A program made the position numbers and the translations under genes. The notes under the pieces are model-generated. The model searched no databases and was not told the DNA's origin. It saw only the letters and a list, made by a program, of their open reading frames with translations. Shown one piece after another: positions 24,687 to 33,552 of a stretch of 64,000 bases of DNA; the first letter of the stretch is position 1, and each line of letters begins with the position of its first letter. Origin of the DNA: CAYZJB01 sp964602985 (lineage in GTDB: Bacteria; CLD3; SB21); NCBI GenBank assembly GCA_964602985.1, contig CAZRTJ010000003.1:167535-231534 (forward strand). The letters run 5' to 3'.

Positions 24687-25271
24687 GTGAAAGCCACGTT
24701 TGAATCCTGTGAATTCATGGGGAGTTTTTATCGCGTTGAACAACTGCCAACGGATCGCAAACCGGAAGCGGCGTTATTCGGCCGATCGAATGTCGGAAAG
24801 TCATCCATGATCAACGCCTTGGCCGGGAGATCGATTGCGCGGGTCAGCAAGGCGCCCGGGAAAACGCAGGCCTTGAATTACTACCTGGTCGACGGGAGTT
24901 ACTATCTGGTCGACGTACCGGGATACGGATTTGCAAAAACCGGCGCGCGATTGAAGAACGCCTGGCGACGGATGATCGACGAGTGGGCGCATGACCATCC
25001 GGCCCCCAAATGCGTCGTGCAACTGATCGACGGCTCCGTGCCTCCGCAATCCTCCGATCGGGAACTGGCGGAATGGCTGTGCTCCTTCGGGTGGCAGAGG
25101 AGGACGGTGGCGTGCAAAGCGGATCGGGTGAAGTCCTCGGAGCGCGTGCGTCAATCCAGGGTGCTGTCGGAATGTTTTGGTGATGACTTGATCTTTTTTT
25201 CAGCCAAATCCGGCGAAGGACAGCGTGAACTCCTAAAAACAATATACCTAACCGTGAAGGATTCGATATGA
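24687..25271 (+). CDS. engB: Ribosome-biogenesis GTPase YsxC/EngB
   Basis: 194 residues from GTG 24687, two bases after the lpdA stop. G1 is GRSNVGKSS (about residues 32-40), the G2 Thr is in PGKTQALNYY, G3 is DVPGYGFAK, and SAKSGEG gives G5. The G4 position reads CKAD where TKAD or NKxD is usual, a Thr-to-Cys change. This essential GTPase helps assemble the large ribosomal subunit. Its stop overlaps the start of a GWxTD gene by four bases (ATGA). Confidence 0.94.
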   Translation: MKATFESCEFMGSFYRVEQLPTDRKPEAALFGRSNVGKSSMINALAGRSIARVSKAPGKTQALNYYLVDGSYYLVDVPGYGFAKTGARLKNAWRRMIDEWAHDHPAPKCVVQLIDGSVPPQSSDRELAEWLCSFGWQRRTVACKADRVKSSERVRQSRVLSECFGDDLIFFSAKSGEGQRELLKTIYLTVKDSI

Positions 25272-26662
25272 GAATGGCGTGGCTGCTGCTGATCGCCTTT
25301 GTCCACCTGGTGGAGGCGCAAACGGAAGACAACAAGACGGAGGGAAACATCGATTTCTATGTGGACGTCAGTTGTTTCAAGATGCTGAATCAAGACGACG
25401 TGACGTACACGCAGTTTCATTTCTTTGTCAATCGAAAGTCCTTCAAGTTTGAACCGGCCGAAGACGGTCTGCGAGCGTCGTACATTGTCCATGTGCGAAT
25501 GGAAGACACCAAGGATGCAAAAAACGTCTTTGAACGGTCTTGGACCTCCCACCTGACCGCCCAGGCGCCTCTGGACAGCGCCAAGGAAGTGCCGTTGATT
25601 TTTGAAAACAACTTCGCGATCCAACCGGGTCTGTACAAAACATCCGTGACCATTCGCGATCAGGCCGACACCTCCCGGTTCGGATTGTACACCGAATTCA
25701 CAGCCATCTCCTCGTTCGGCGGCGGCGACCTGATGGTGAGTCATATTGAACTCGCCTCCCAGATCGTACGCGGCGGAAACGCCGAGGAAATGTTTGTCAA
25801 GAACGGATTGACCGTCTACCCGAACCCGTCGAAGTTTTTCGGCACCAACCTGCCCCGGCTTTTTCTCTACGCGGAGGTGTACAATTTGGAGAACAAGATC
25901 GGCCAGGAAAATAACTCCTACGATGTCGAGTACATCCTGTCGGATGAATCCGGTAATGTCGTCAAGCAGTACGAACCCAAGACGACAAAGAAAGTCTCCA
26001 ACACGGCGGTGGTTCTGCACTCCCTTCCGGTGATTTCCCTCAAGACGGGCCGTTATGTTCTCACCGTCCGCGTCACGGACAACGTGAACAAGAAACAAGC
26101 GCAGACGCGCGAAATGTTCATCGTCTTCCGCGAGGGCGAATCGTTTGACGAAGTCAAAAGCGACGAATCGTATTTTGCAAACCTGGATGAACCCGGCGCC
26201 ACACGGGCAGGAGTCCTCGTCAGTTACGTCGGTACGCAGGACCATAAGAAGATCTACGACAAACTCGATCTGGCCGGGAAAAGGGAATTCCTCGATCGAT
26301 TTTGGCGCGAACGCGACCCCTCCCCTGGCACGAAGACCAACGAAACATTGATCGAGCATTACCGACGCCTCGACGAAGCCGAACAGCGGTTCAGTTCCCC
26401 CAACGTCCCCGGGTACCGCACCGACATGGGCCGGGTGTACATCACCTACGGACCGCCGGCATCACTGGAGAAGCACGAGTTCGAGCAAAACGTCGTGCCG
26501 TATCAGATTTGGTTTTACCTGCAATTACCCAATCAACCGACGCAGACGATCTTCGTCTTCGCCGAAAAAGAAGGTTCCTCTCAGCTGAAACTGATTCACA
26601 GCAATGCCCGCGGTGAATACAATAATCCAAGTTACATGAATGAACTTCGCGCCGTACGATAA
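25268..26662 (+). CDS. GWxTD domain-containing exported protein (first copy)
   Basis: 464 residues. A signal peptide (WLLLIAFVHLVEAQ) is followed by about 300 residues of beta-rich sequence, then the C-terminal GWxTD domain: FWRERDPSPGTKTNE, HYRRLDEAEQRF, the signature GYRTDMGRVYITYGPP (Trp replaced by Tyr) and YQIWFYL. The function of GWxTD proteins is not established; they occur in Bacteroidota, Calditrichota, Acidobacteriota and relatives. The gene is coupled to engB (ATGA) and lies 14 bases before asnS. A second copy lies at 34906-36222 beside another ribosome-linked GTPase gene (era). Confidence 0.9.
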   Translation: MRMAWLLLIAFVHLVEAQTEDNKTEGNIDFYVDVSCFKMLNQDDVTYTQFHFFVNRKSFKFEPAEDGLRASYIVHVRMEDTKDAKNVFERSWTSHLTAQAPLDSAKEVPLIFENNFAIQPGLYKTSVTIRDQADTSRFGLYTEFTAISSFGGGDLMVSHIELASQIVRGGNAEEMFVKNGLTVYPNPSKFFGTNLPRLFLYAEVYNLENKIGQENNSYDVEYILSDESGNVVKQYEPKTTKKVSNTAVVLHSLPVISLKTGRYVLTVRVTDNVNKKQAQTREMFIVFREGESFDEVKSDESYFANLDEPGATRAGVLVSYVGTQDHKKIYDKLDLAGKREFLDRFWRERDPSPGTKTNETLIEHYRRLDEAEQRFSSPNVPGYRTDMGRVYITYGPPASLEKHEFEQNVVPYQIWFYLQLPNQPTQTIFVFAEKEGSSQLKLIHSNARGEYNNPSYMNELRAVR

Positions 26663-26676
26663 CTCGGAAGGAAACT

Positions 26677-27975
26677 ATGCGCGTTTATATTGAAGATGTA
26701 TTTCAAGACAAAGTCCCCGACGGAACGGACGTCGTCATCAAAGGCTGGTGTTACCACAAACGCTCCAGCGGCAAATTGGTATTTCTTCTCGTCCGGGACG
26801 GCACGCAGATCATTCAAGCCACGGTGTTCAAACCGGGCGTCGAAGGCGATACGGCTTCGCTCGCCGAGTCGTTGTCTCAGGAATCGTCGGTGATTGTCTA
26901 CGGGAAGATCCACAAGGACAGTCGTGCACCCGGCGGGTACGAAATTCAAGTCCAAAAACTGGAACTGATTCACCACGCGGTCGATTTTCCCATCACGCCC
27001 AAGGAACACGGACCGGAATTTCTGCTCGACTATCGACATCTGTGGCTGCGTTCGAAGAATCAATTTGCGATCTTGCGCATCCGGCATCGGATCATCAAAG
27101 CCATTCGCGATTTCTTCGATGGCCGCGGATTCACGCTGTTGGACACGCCCATCTTTACGCCTGCGGCGTGTGAAGGAACCACCACGTTGTTCGAAACGGA
27201 ATACTTCGACAGCAAAGCGTATCTCGCACAGAGCGGACAGCTGTATGCCGAAGCAGGCGCGCTGGCATTTGGGAAAGTCTATTGTTTCGGTCCGACCTTC
27301 CGCGCTGAAAAATCCAAGACACGACGTCATCTGACGGAATTTTGGATGGTTGAGCCGGAAGTTGCCTTTGCTGATCTCAACGATAATATGGAACTGGCCG
27401 AGGCGTTCTTGGAGTCTATCGTGCAGAGTGTGCTTCGGGATCGGTCAGAGGAATTGAAAATTCTGGAGCGGGATACCCGTGCTCTGGAAAATGTCAAAGC
27501 GCCCTTTCCGAAATTGCACTACAACGAGGCGGCGAACATCCTGAAGGAAGCGGGTTTGCCGTTTGAATACGGCGGCGACTTTGGCGCGCCGGACGAAGCG
27601 GCCATCTCAGAAAAATTTGATCGACCGGTGATCGTCCATCATTATCCGGCTGCGATCAAGGCATTCTACATGAAACGCGATCCCAACGAACCCGACAAGG
27701 CGCTCGCGATGGACGTCCTCGCTCCGGAAGGATACGGAGAGATCATCGGCGGAAGTCAGCGGGAGGACGACTACGATGTCCTGCTCGCCCGAATCCAGGA
27801 GCATGGTTTACCTGTCGAAGCCTTCGATTGGTACCTGGATCTTCGAAAGTATGGTTCCGTCCCTCACGCCGGATTCGGTCTGGGCGTGGAACGAACGGTT
27901 TCCTGGATTTGTGGAATACAACATTTGCGCGAAGCGATCCCATTTCCACGCATGATTCATCGTCTTAAACCTTGA
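26677..27975 (+). CDS. asnS: Asparaginyl-tRNA synthetase
   Basis: 432 residues. An N-terminal OB-fold anticodon-binding domain (1-105) joins a class II catalytic core: motif 2 in FGPTFRAEKSKTRRHLTEFWMVEPE and motif 3 in GFGLGVERTVSWI. The signature AYLAQSGQLYAEA and the FRAEKSKTRRHL run (without Asp-type changes) favour AsnRS over AspRS. It charges tRNA-Asn with asparagine in the cytoplasm. GGAAGG lies before the ATG. It is part of the lpdA-engB-GWxTD run. Confidence 0.93.
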   Translation: MRVYIEDVFQDKVPDGTDVVIKGWCYHKRSSGKLVFLLVRDGTQIIQATVFKPGVEGDTASLAESLSQESSVIVYGKIHKDSRAPGGYEIQVQKLELIHHAVDFPITPKEHGPEFLLDYRHLWLRSKNQFAILRIRHRIIKAIRDFFDGRGFTLLDTPIFTPAACEGTTTLFETEYFDSKAYLAQSGQLYAEAGALAFGKVYCFGPTFRAEKSKTRRHLTEFWMVEPEVAFADLNDNMELAEAFLESIVQSVLRDRSEELKILERDTRALENVKAPFPKLHYNEAANILKEAGLPFEYGGDFGAPDEAAISEKFDRPVIVHHYPAAIKAFYMKRDPNEPDKALAMDVLAPEGYGEIIGGSQREDDYDVLLARIQEHGLPVEAFDWYLDLRKYGSVPHAGFGLGVERTVSWICGIQHLREAIPFPRMIHRLKP

Positions 27976-27982
27976 GGTTCTC

Positions 27983-28996
27983 ATGAAGCGTATTCGTAAT
28001 CTGATTCTGATTTTTCTGATATCCGGGTGGACGGCATGCGACGGCGATGGCTTCGAAGTCATCACGGTCGATCTTTCCAAGACTCAGATCGACCTGCTCT
28101 TTGTATCCGAATCGGAAGGCATTCCTCAGGTATATGCCGTGATGGATACGTCCTTTGAACCCATCATCAATGTCGTCAGCGGGCTGGCCTTTGGCGCGTT
28201 TGGAACCGTTGATCCGACCTGGTCGACGGACGGCAGAAAATTCGCGTTCACAGACTATCAACTGCTGCAGGGTGGGCGCATCACGCACAGCAATATCTAC
28301 ATTCGCAACATGGACAGCACGCGGAGTCTGTCCACGGCGTTGCGGCGCGTGACCTACAGCCCGGTGATCGTCGACACGCTGGGCAACGTAACAGCCGCCC
28401 TGAACCTCCGACCCGATTGGCATTCGGACACCGAACGCCTCGTCTTCATTTCCAACCGCGACAGCGTGTTCAAGGTCTACCTGGTCACCGTCGACAACGA
28501 CTCACTCGCCGGCGATACCTTGCCGCAGAGTCTCACCGATGAAACCATCGCCATCGACGTGAATTGCTACCCGTCCTTTTCCCCGGACGGGCAAAAGATT
28601 ATTTACACGCGAAAGAACGGAGCCACAGAGGAAATCTGGAGCATGAATCTCAGCGGTGGAAATCAGACTCCCCTCGTTGTCAACGGCGCCTCCATCAACT
28701 CGCGGCCGCGGTATTCGCCGGCCGGAGACAAGATCGCATTCTATTCGACCTTGTGGAAAAACAACTTCGATTCGCTCCAGGTCTATACAGTCAACGCAGA
28801 CGGCAGCGGTCTCGACACCATCACGACCTCCGGGAACAATTACGATCCCGCCTGGTCTCCCGACGGATCACAAATGGTCTTTGCGGTGCGTACGCTCAGT
28901 GGCCGCGGATACATTTACATCATGAATGCCGACGGATCCGGCCAGCGCAAGTTGATCAGTGACCGCGCGTCCTATTATCCGATCTGGCGGCCGTAA
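27983..28996 (+). CDS. TolB-like beta-propeller lipoprotein
   Basis: 337 residues. The N-terminus is a lipoprotein signal with Cys at residue 19 (GWTAC). The body has WD40-like/PD40 repeats typical of TolB propellers: DPTWSTDGRKFAFT, RPDWHSDTERLVFISNRDS, YPSFSPDGQKIIYTRKNG, RPRYSPAGDKIAFYS and DPAWSPDGSQMVFAVR. It is likely anchored in the outer or inner membrane, facing the periplasm. It begins seven bases past the asnS stop. A role in binding a partner protein is plausible; TolB itself would be longer and sits with pal. Confidence 0.87.
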   Translation: MKRIRNLILIFLISGWTACDGDGFEVITVDLSKTQIDLLFVSESEGIPQVYAVMDTSFEPIINVVSGLAFGAFGTVDPTWSTDGRKFAFTDYQLLQGGRITHSNIYIRNMDSTRSLSTALRRVTYSPVIVDTLGNVTAALNLRPDWHSDTERLVFISNRDSVFKVYLVTVDNDSLAGDTLPQSLTDETIAIDVNCYPSFSPDGQKIIYTRKNGATEEIWSMNLSGGNQTPLVVNGASINSRPRYSPAGDKIAFYSTLWKNNFDSLQVYTVNADGSGLDTITTSGNNYDPAWSPDGSQMVFAVRTLSGRGYIYIMNADGSGQRKLISDRASYYPIWRP

Positions 28997-28998
28997 CC

Positions 28999-29553
28999 AT
29001 GGACAAGAGACCTTCCGAAACGCGGTCGAGTCTCAAAAAAGACATGATTCGTCTGCTTGATCAATTCCTGCTCGGCTATGTGTCGCCCAGGGAATTGAAA
29101 AATGCCGTCGTACCCATGCTGATGGTGTCGGGGCACAAGAAGGGACGAAAGAACTACATCGAAAAATACCTGATCGATATTTCCTCCAAAGAAGAATCCG
29201 ATCTCACCCGGGATTACATTTACGGAATGAGGGAATTCCTCGCGGGAGACTCTCTCCCTTCCGAAAAGGACCGCAAGCGAGTCTTTCGGCGGGCCTTGCG
29301 AAAACTCCTGGAGCGGTACTTGTTCGACGAAATCGACGGCGCGTATTGTATCAGCGCATTGGCGGACCTGTCGGTGGAGTACGATGCAGAACTGGAGCCG
29401 GACGTCCGGAAATTCCTGGACGACGTTCACGCTTTTTCCGTGGTCTCCCGACAGGCCCTGGAACGAAACGAGACGCCTCCTGACGAAGAAGCATTGATCG
29501 AGCGCGTGAATCAGTTCTACGAGATGTACTTTCGCGGGTTGTGGGATTCCTGA
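28999..29553 (+). CDS. Hypothetical protein (184 aa), mostly helical
   Basis: No family recognised. It starts two bases after the propeller lipoprotein stop, so it is translated in the same unit. It is a charged, apparently all-helical cytoplasmic protein: a basic N-terminus, a LLDQFLLGYVSPRELKNA segment, a basic patch (SGHKKGRKNYIEKYL), and an acidic C-terminal third. No signal peptide or membrane span. Its stop TGA abuts the mutS2 stop on the other strand (TGATCA at 29551-29556), leaving no spacer between two operon ends. Confidence 0.75.
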   Translation: MDKRPSETRSSLKKDMIRLLDQFLLGYVSPRELKNAVVPMLMVSGHKKGRKNYIEKYLIDISSKEESDLTRDYIYGMREFLAGDSLPSEKDRKRVFRRALRKLLERYLFDEIDGAYCISALADLSVEYDAELEPDVRKFLDDVHAFSVVSRQALERNETPPDEEALIERVNQFYEMYFRGLWDS

Positions 29554-31926
29554 TCAGTCGTTGCGAAGCTCGACGATCGTCACCCCCGTATCGCCCTCCC
29601 CCCATTCCCCCAGTCGAAATTTCTCCACACGCGGGTTCTTCTTCAGAAACTCGCCGATCTTCCGACGGAGAATTCCGTCGCCCTTGCCGTGAATCAACGA
29701 CAGACGCATCAGCCCCAGCGCGTGAGCGTCGGAGATATATCGATCCACTTCGAGAATCGCCTCCTCCGAAGTCATTCCGCGCAGATCCAGCTCCTGTCGA
29801 ATCTCTTCCGTATCCCAGTCGATCGTTTCCTTCGCGACAATCACCGCCGCCCCTTTTTCCGACGGCAGGAGTTCGTTCACACTCACCCGGATTTGCAGGC
29901 TTCCGCTCACGACGGTCACCAGCCCGCTTCGTTCCGGATCATCCGCGACCGTGCCTTCCACGTCCATGCCGCGAATTCTCACGCGATCGCCTTTGCGAGG
30001 CACATAATTCGAATGCGGCTCTTCCTCCTCCACGGTGCGATCGCGCTGCAGGTCCGACCGGGTCTGCTGTAATTCCGACTTCACGGCGCGAATTGCATCG
30101 GCGCTGGCTTGTTCCTCCCGAATCTTCTTGATCCATTCCTCGATCTTGCGATTGGTCTCGCGCAGCAAGCGCTCCCGCTCCTCCGCGAGACTCTTCTTCA
30201 ATTGCCTCTCCCGTGTTTTCAACTCGCGGGCCCGCACATCGTAAAAAGCTGCCAATCCGTCGACGCGGGATTTCTCCCGACGGGTGTCTCTCTCCATATT
30301 TTCGTACTCCCGGATACGCGATTGCAGATCCGTGATCAGCCGATCCAATCGCTGAGAGTCCGCTCCTGCCACGCGTCGCGCCTCGGCGATCAAGTCCCCG
30401 TCTAACCCCATCCGTTGCGCAATGTCAAACGCGTAACTGCTCCCGGGAATGCCGTCCCGAAAAACATACGTGGGCGCCAGGGTTGCCTGATCAAATTCCA
30501 TCGAACCGTTACGGATGCCGGGTGTCTCATGGGCAAACGCTTTGAGTTCTCCATGATGCGTGGTGATGATGGCCACGGCTCGCCTGCGGAGCAGATGGTT
30601 CAAGAACGAGATCGATAAAGCCGCGCCTTCGCGAGGGTCCGTCCCACTTCCCAGTTCATCGATCAACACCAGGGTCCGATGATTGACGAGGCGCGACATG
30701 GCGGCGAGGTTTCGAACATGCGAGGAAAATGTCGACAGGTCGTTTTCGATCGACTGCTCATCGCCGATATCGGCAACGATATTGTCAAAAATCGATACTT
30801 CGCTGTCTTCTGCCGGAATCAACAAGCCGCACTGCACCATCAGGACGAGCAGTCCGACCGTCTTCAATGCCACCGTCTTTCCCCCCGCGTTCGGACCCGA
30901 AATAATCAGGATGATATCGGTGGAGCCGATCTGCAGGTCCAGCGGCACGACCTCCCGTCTTTCCGCCGCGGGCTTCATCTGCTCCTTGTAGGTCAGGAGA
31001 GGATGCCGGCCCTTCCGGATCAGAATTCGCCCATCGGTGCGCAAAACCGGGTGAGAGCATTGCAGCGTTTCCGCCAGACGCCCTTTCGCGTAGATCACTT
31101 CCATCTCCGCCAGCACATCGGCATTGACCTCCAGAGCCTGGCGGTGCGTTCGCAATTCCGCCGTCATCACCGTCAAAATTCGCTCCACCTCACGAATCTC
31201 TTGCGACTGGAGCATACGGATCGTGTTATTCAATTCCAGCGCTTCCGCCGGCTCCATGAAAATCGTTTGGCCGCTGGCGCTCGCATCATGCACAAAACCT
31301 CGCAACGAGTGTTTGAACTCGTCCTTGACGGGAATCACCATGCGGCCGTCGCGCATCGTGACGATGGCTTCCTGCGCGTACCCATTCGCGACATACTCGC
31401 GCGCCAGGGATTCCATTCTCTTTCGCAGCTGACGCCCCGCTTGATCGATTTCCGCGCGAATTCGACGAAGCTCCGGACTGGCCGAGTCCAGGATTTCGCC
31501 TTCGTCCGAGACGATCGCCGCGATACGCTCTTCTTCCCTTTTGAAAACACTCAGCGGAGCCGTCTGGTGAGCCAGGCGGGGATACTTGCCTTCTCGCGAA
31601 GCAAAGAACGACTTCAAACGACGCGAGGTTTCGAGGAATCGACGGCATTTGAGCAATTCCCCCGCGTTCAAGAACTGACCTTCCGGCCGCAACTTCGCCA
31701 TCAGAGGCCGGGTATCCTGCAACCCGTCCAACGGAATAGCATCGTCCAACATCAGACAATCACGCATCTCGGCGCTCTCCTGGAGGCGAAACTGAATCCA
31801 TTCGGGATCGGTCCGAGGCGTCAGAGTCAGAATTTTTTCTCGCGCAGGATCCGTGGTCACATAACGCGTCAGGATATCGCGGACTTTGTCAAACTCCAAT
31901 GCCGCAATGCTGAAGGGGGATTCCAT
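29554..31926 (-). CDS. mutS2: MutS2 (ribosome-collision / recombination ATPase with Smr domain)
   Basis: 790 residues, the usual MutS2 size. There is no mismatch-binding domain; the core and lever precede the ABC ATPase with Walker A SGPNAGGKTVALKTVG (about 338-353), Walker B LVLIDELGSGTDP and a helical clamp/coiled coil. A KOW-like linker leads into the C-terminal Smr nuclease domain (LDLRGMTSEEA, then HGKGDGILRRKI). MutS2 is known to split stalled or collided ribosomes and to curb recombination. It is last in the rimO-era operon, two bases after moeA, where its neighbours also act on ribosomes. Confidence 0.95.
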   Translation of the reverse strand: MESPFSIAALEFDKVRDILTRYVTTDPAREKILTLTPRTDPEWIQFRLQESAEMRDCLMLDDAIPLDGLQDTRPLMAKLRPEGQFLNAGELLKCRRFLETSRRLKSFFASREGKYPRLAHQTAPLSVFKREEERIAAIVSDEGEILDSASPELRRIRAEIDQAGRQLRKRMESLAREYVANGYAQEAIVTMRDGRMVIPVKDEFKHSLRGFVHDASASGQTIFMEPAEALELNNTIRMLQSQEIREVERILTVMTAELRTHRQALEVNADVLAEMEVIYAKGRLAETLQCSHPVLRTDGRILIRKGRHPLLTYKEQMKPAAERREVVPLDLQIGSTDIILIISGPNAGGKTVALKTVGLLVLMVQCGLLIPAEDSEVSIFDNIVADIGDEQSIENDLSTFSSHVRNLAAMSRLVNHRTLVLIDELGSGTDPREGAALSISFLNHLLRRRAVAIITTHHGELKAFAHETPGIRNGSMEFDQATLAPTYVFRDGIPGSSYAFDIAQRMGLDGDLIAEARRVAGADSQRLDRLITDLQSRIREYENMERDTRREKSRVDGLAAFYDVRARELKTRERQLKKSLAEERERLLRETNRKIEEWIKKIREEQASADAIRAVKSELQQTRSDLQRDRTVEEEEPHSNYVPRKGDRVRIRGMDVEGTVADDPERSGLVTVVSGSLQIRVSVNELLPSEKGAAVIVAKETIDWDTEEIRQELDLRGMTSEEAILEVDRYISDAHALGLMRLSLIHGKGDGILRRKIGEFLKKNPRVEKFRLGEWGEGDTGVTIVELRND

Positions 31927-31928
31927 GG

Positions 31929-33167
31929 CTACACTTGCTGGAGAACCTGCTCGGGATGAATGACCATCACCGAGATCGGAGTACCTGCGGGCAGTTCGTC
32001 ATTTCCCTCCGGAATTTCGGCAATTCCATCGGTACGACTGAGCGAACTCAACACGCCGGAACTCTGTTTGGCATCCGGGCAGGCTTCCCACCGCGGACCG
32101 CGACGATAGAGACGTACGCGAATGAATTGCGTCAGATCTTCTTTTTGTCGGACGGCCGATTCCAACTCCGCCACCACGATGGGAACAGAGGAGTGGACGC
32201 CCAGAATTTTCTCCAACGCCGGTCGAACATACAGATAATAGCATACAATGGAACTCACGGGATTGCCCGGAAGGCCAAAAACCAATCGGGATCCGAGCGT
32301 GCCAAAGACCAGTGGTTTCCCGGGACGCTGTCGGATTTTCCAGAAGTGAATCTGCACCCCCGCCGCCTTCATCGCTTCCTGCACGTAATCGAATTCACCG
32401 GCAGAGACGCCTCCCGTCGTCAGAATCACGTCGTGTTTCAAAGCCTGGGTCAGCGCCAAGCGTGTCACGTCGGGATCGTCGGCAATGATCCCAAAATCGG
32501 TGGCTACGCCTCCCGCCTCTTCCACCAGCGCGCGCAGTACATGAGGTGTACTCACCCACAGTTTACCGGGCTCCAACGGCTGATCCGACGGGAGCAATTC
32601 GTTGCCCGTCGCGAGAATCGCAACCGAGGGTCTCACCGCCACACGGACGCGCGCACGCCCGACGCTCGCCAACAGCCCCAGATCGAGCGGTCGCAAACGA
32701 TGCCCCGGCGCAAATAATTCGGTACCGACCGCGACATCTTCGCCGCTGCGTCGGCAGTTCTCTCCCACCCTGACTGACGCATGCACTTCCACCGACTCAT
32801 CTGAAATCTTTCGCGTCTTCTCCACCATCAGTACCGCTTCGGTACCGTTCGGCAATGGCGCTCCCGTCATGATCTGAATCGCTTCTCCGAGCCCGAGGGT
32901 CTTTTCACTCACCTGGCCGGCGCCCACCACATCCACAACGCGAAGCCGCACCGGATGGTCACCCGAAGCCGACGCCACGTCCGCCACGCGAACCGCATAC
33001 CCGTCCATTGCGCTGTTGTCAAACAGCGGAATCGCATGGGAGGACACGATCGTTTCGCGCAGAATCCGACCGTTTGCCGATTCCAACGGACATTCCTCGG
33101 TGGCCCCCGCTTGGGTTTTTTCCACGACAAGTTGCAATGCTTCGGACACGGACAGCATGTTACTCAT
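31929..33167 (-). CDS. moeA: Molybdopterin molybdenumtransferase
   Basis: 412 residues with the MoeA order of domains: PLFDNSAMDGYAVR near the N-terminus, the central MPT-binding domain with TTGGVSAGEFDYVQEA and RQRPGKPLVFG, GLPGNPVSS, and a C-terminal beta-barrel. It inserts molybdate into adenylated molybdopterin. The ATG at 33167 overlaps the end of the preceding lipoprotein gene by eight bases; a second ATG lies three codons in. No other molybdenum cofactor gene is nearby, and its company of ribosome-linked genes is unusual. Confidence 0.94.
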   Translation of the reverse strand: MSNMLSVSEALQLVVEKTQAGATEECPLESANGRILRETIVSSHAIPLFDNSAMDGYAVRVADVASASGDHPVRLRVVDVVGAGQVSEKTLGLGEAIQIMTGAPLPNGTEAVLMVEKTRKISDESVEVHASVRVGENCRRSGEDVAVGTELFAPGHRLRPLDLGLLASVGRARVRVAVRPSVAILATGNELLPSDQPLEPGKLWVSTPHVLRALVEEAGGVATDFGIIADDPDVTRLALTQALKHDVILTTGGVSAGEFDYVQEAMKAAGVQIHFWKIRQRPGKPLVFGTLGSRLVFGLPGNPVSSIVCYYLYVRPALEKILGVHSSVPIVVAELESAVRQKEDLTQFIRVRLYRRGPRWEACPDAKQSSGVLSSLSRTDGIAEIPEGNDELPAGTPISVMVIHPEQVLQQV

Positions 33168-33552
33168 CTGCGTTTAGGTACCGATAATCCATTACCACCC
33201 ATCGGTTTTGGTTCTTTTCGAGGCGCAGCAGAAAGGACCGCCTCTCTCCCGGCAATACCTGGGCGCCGGGCGAAACCAGGTCAAATCGAAATTCCGCCAC
33301 ATCCGGTCCCACCACACTGTCGGCTGAAATCGGCAATTCATCAGGGACGGCGCTCTTGTTCTCGAGGGCCATCCGCTCCCGCACCGTTTCACCCGCCATC
33401 GCGTACAGAAGACTGTCTGCGTGTCCCGCAAAATACCGCCGCGCAAACAGGCGGGCGGCTTCGCCGGGCATCGGCTCGGGTGCGCACGACGCCAACAGGC
33501 ACAGACTCACTCGTAACCCAATCGCCGCAATAGTTTTTCGCTGTCCCGCCAT
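33160..33552 (-). CDS. Small lipoprotein (130 aa), starts inside era
   Basis: I choose ATG 33552, which gives a complete lipoprotein signal: basic MAGQRK, hydrophobic stretch, and lipobox LLASC. A GTG at 33510 overlapping the era stop (GTGA) would leave only eight residues before the Cys, too short for export. The gene therefore shares 46 bases with the end of era in another frame. The mature part (about 108 residues) ends with a strand-rich RRSFLLRLEKNQNRWVVMDYRYL, resembling NTF2-like/DUF4878-type lipoprotein domains. Function unknown. Confidence 0.75.
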   Translation of the reverse strand: MAGQRKTIAAIGLRVSLCLLASCAPEPMPGEAARLFARRYFAGHADSLLYAMAGETVRERMALENKSAVPDELPISADSVVGPDVAEFRFDLVSPGAQVLPGERRSFLLRLEKNQNRWVVMDYRYLNADE

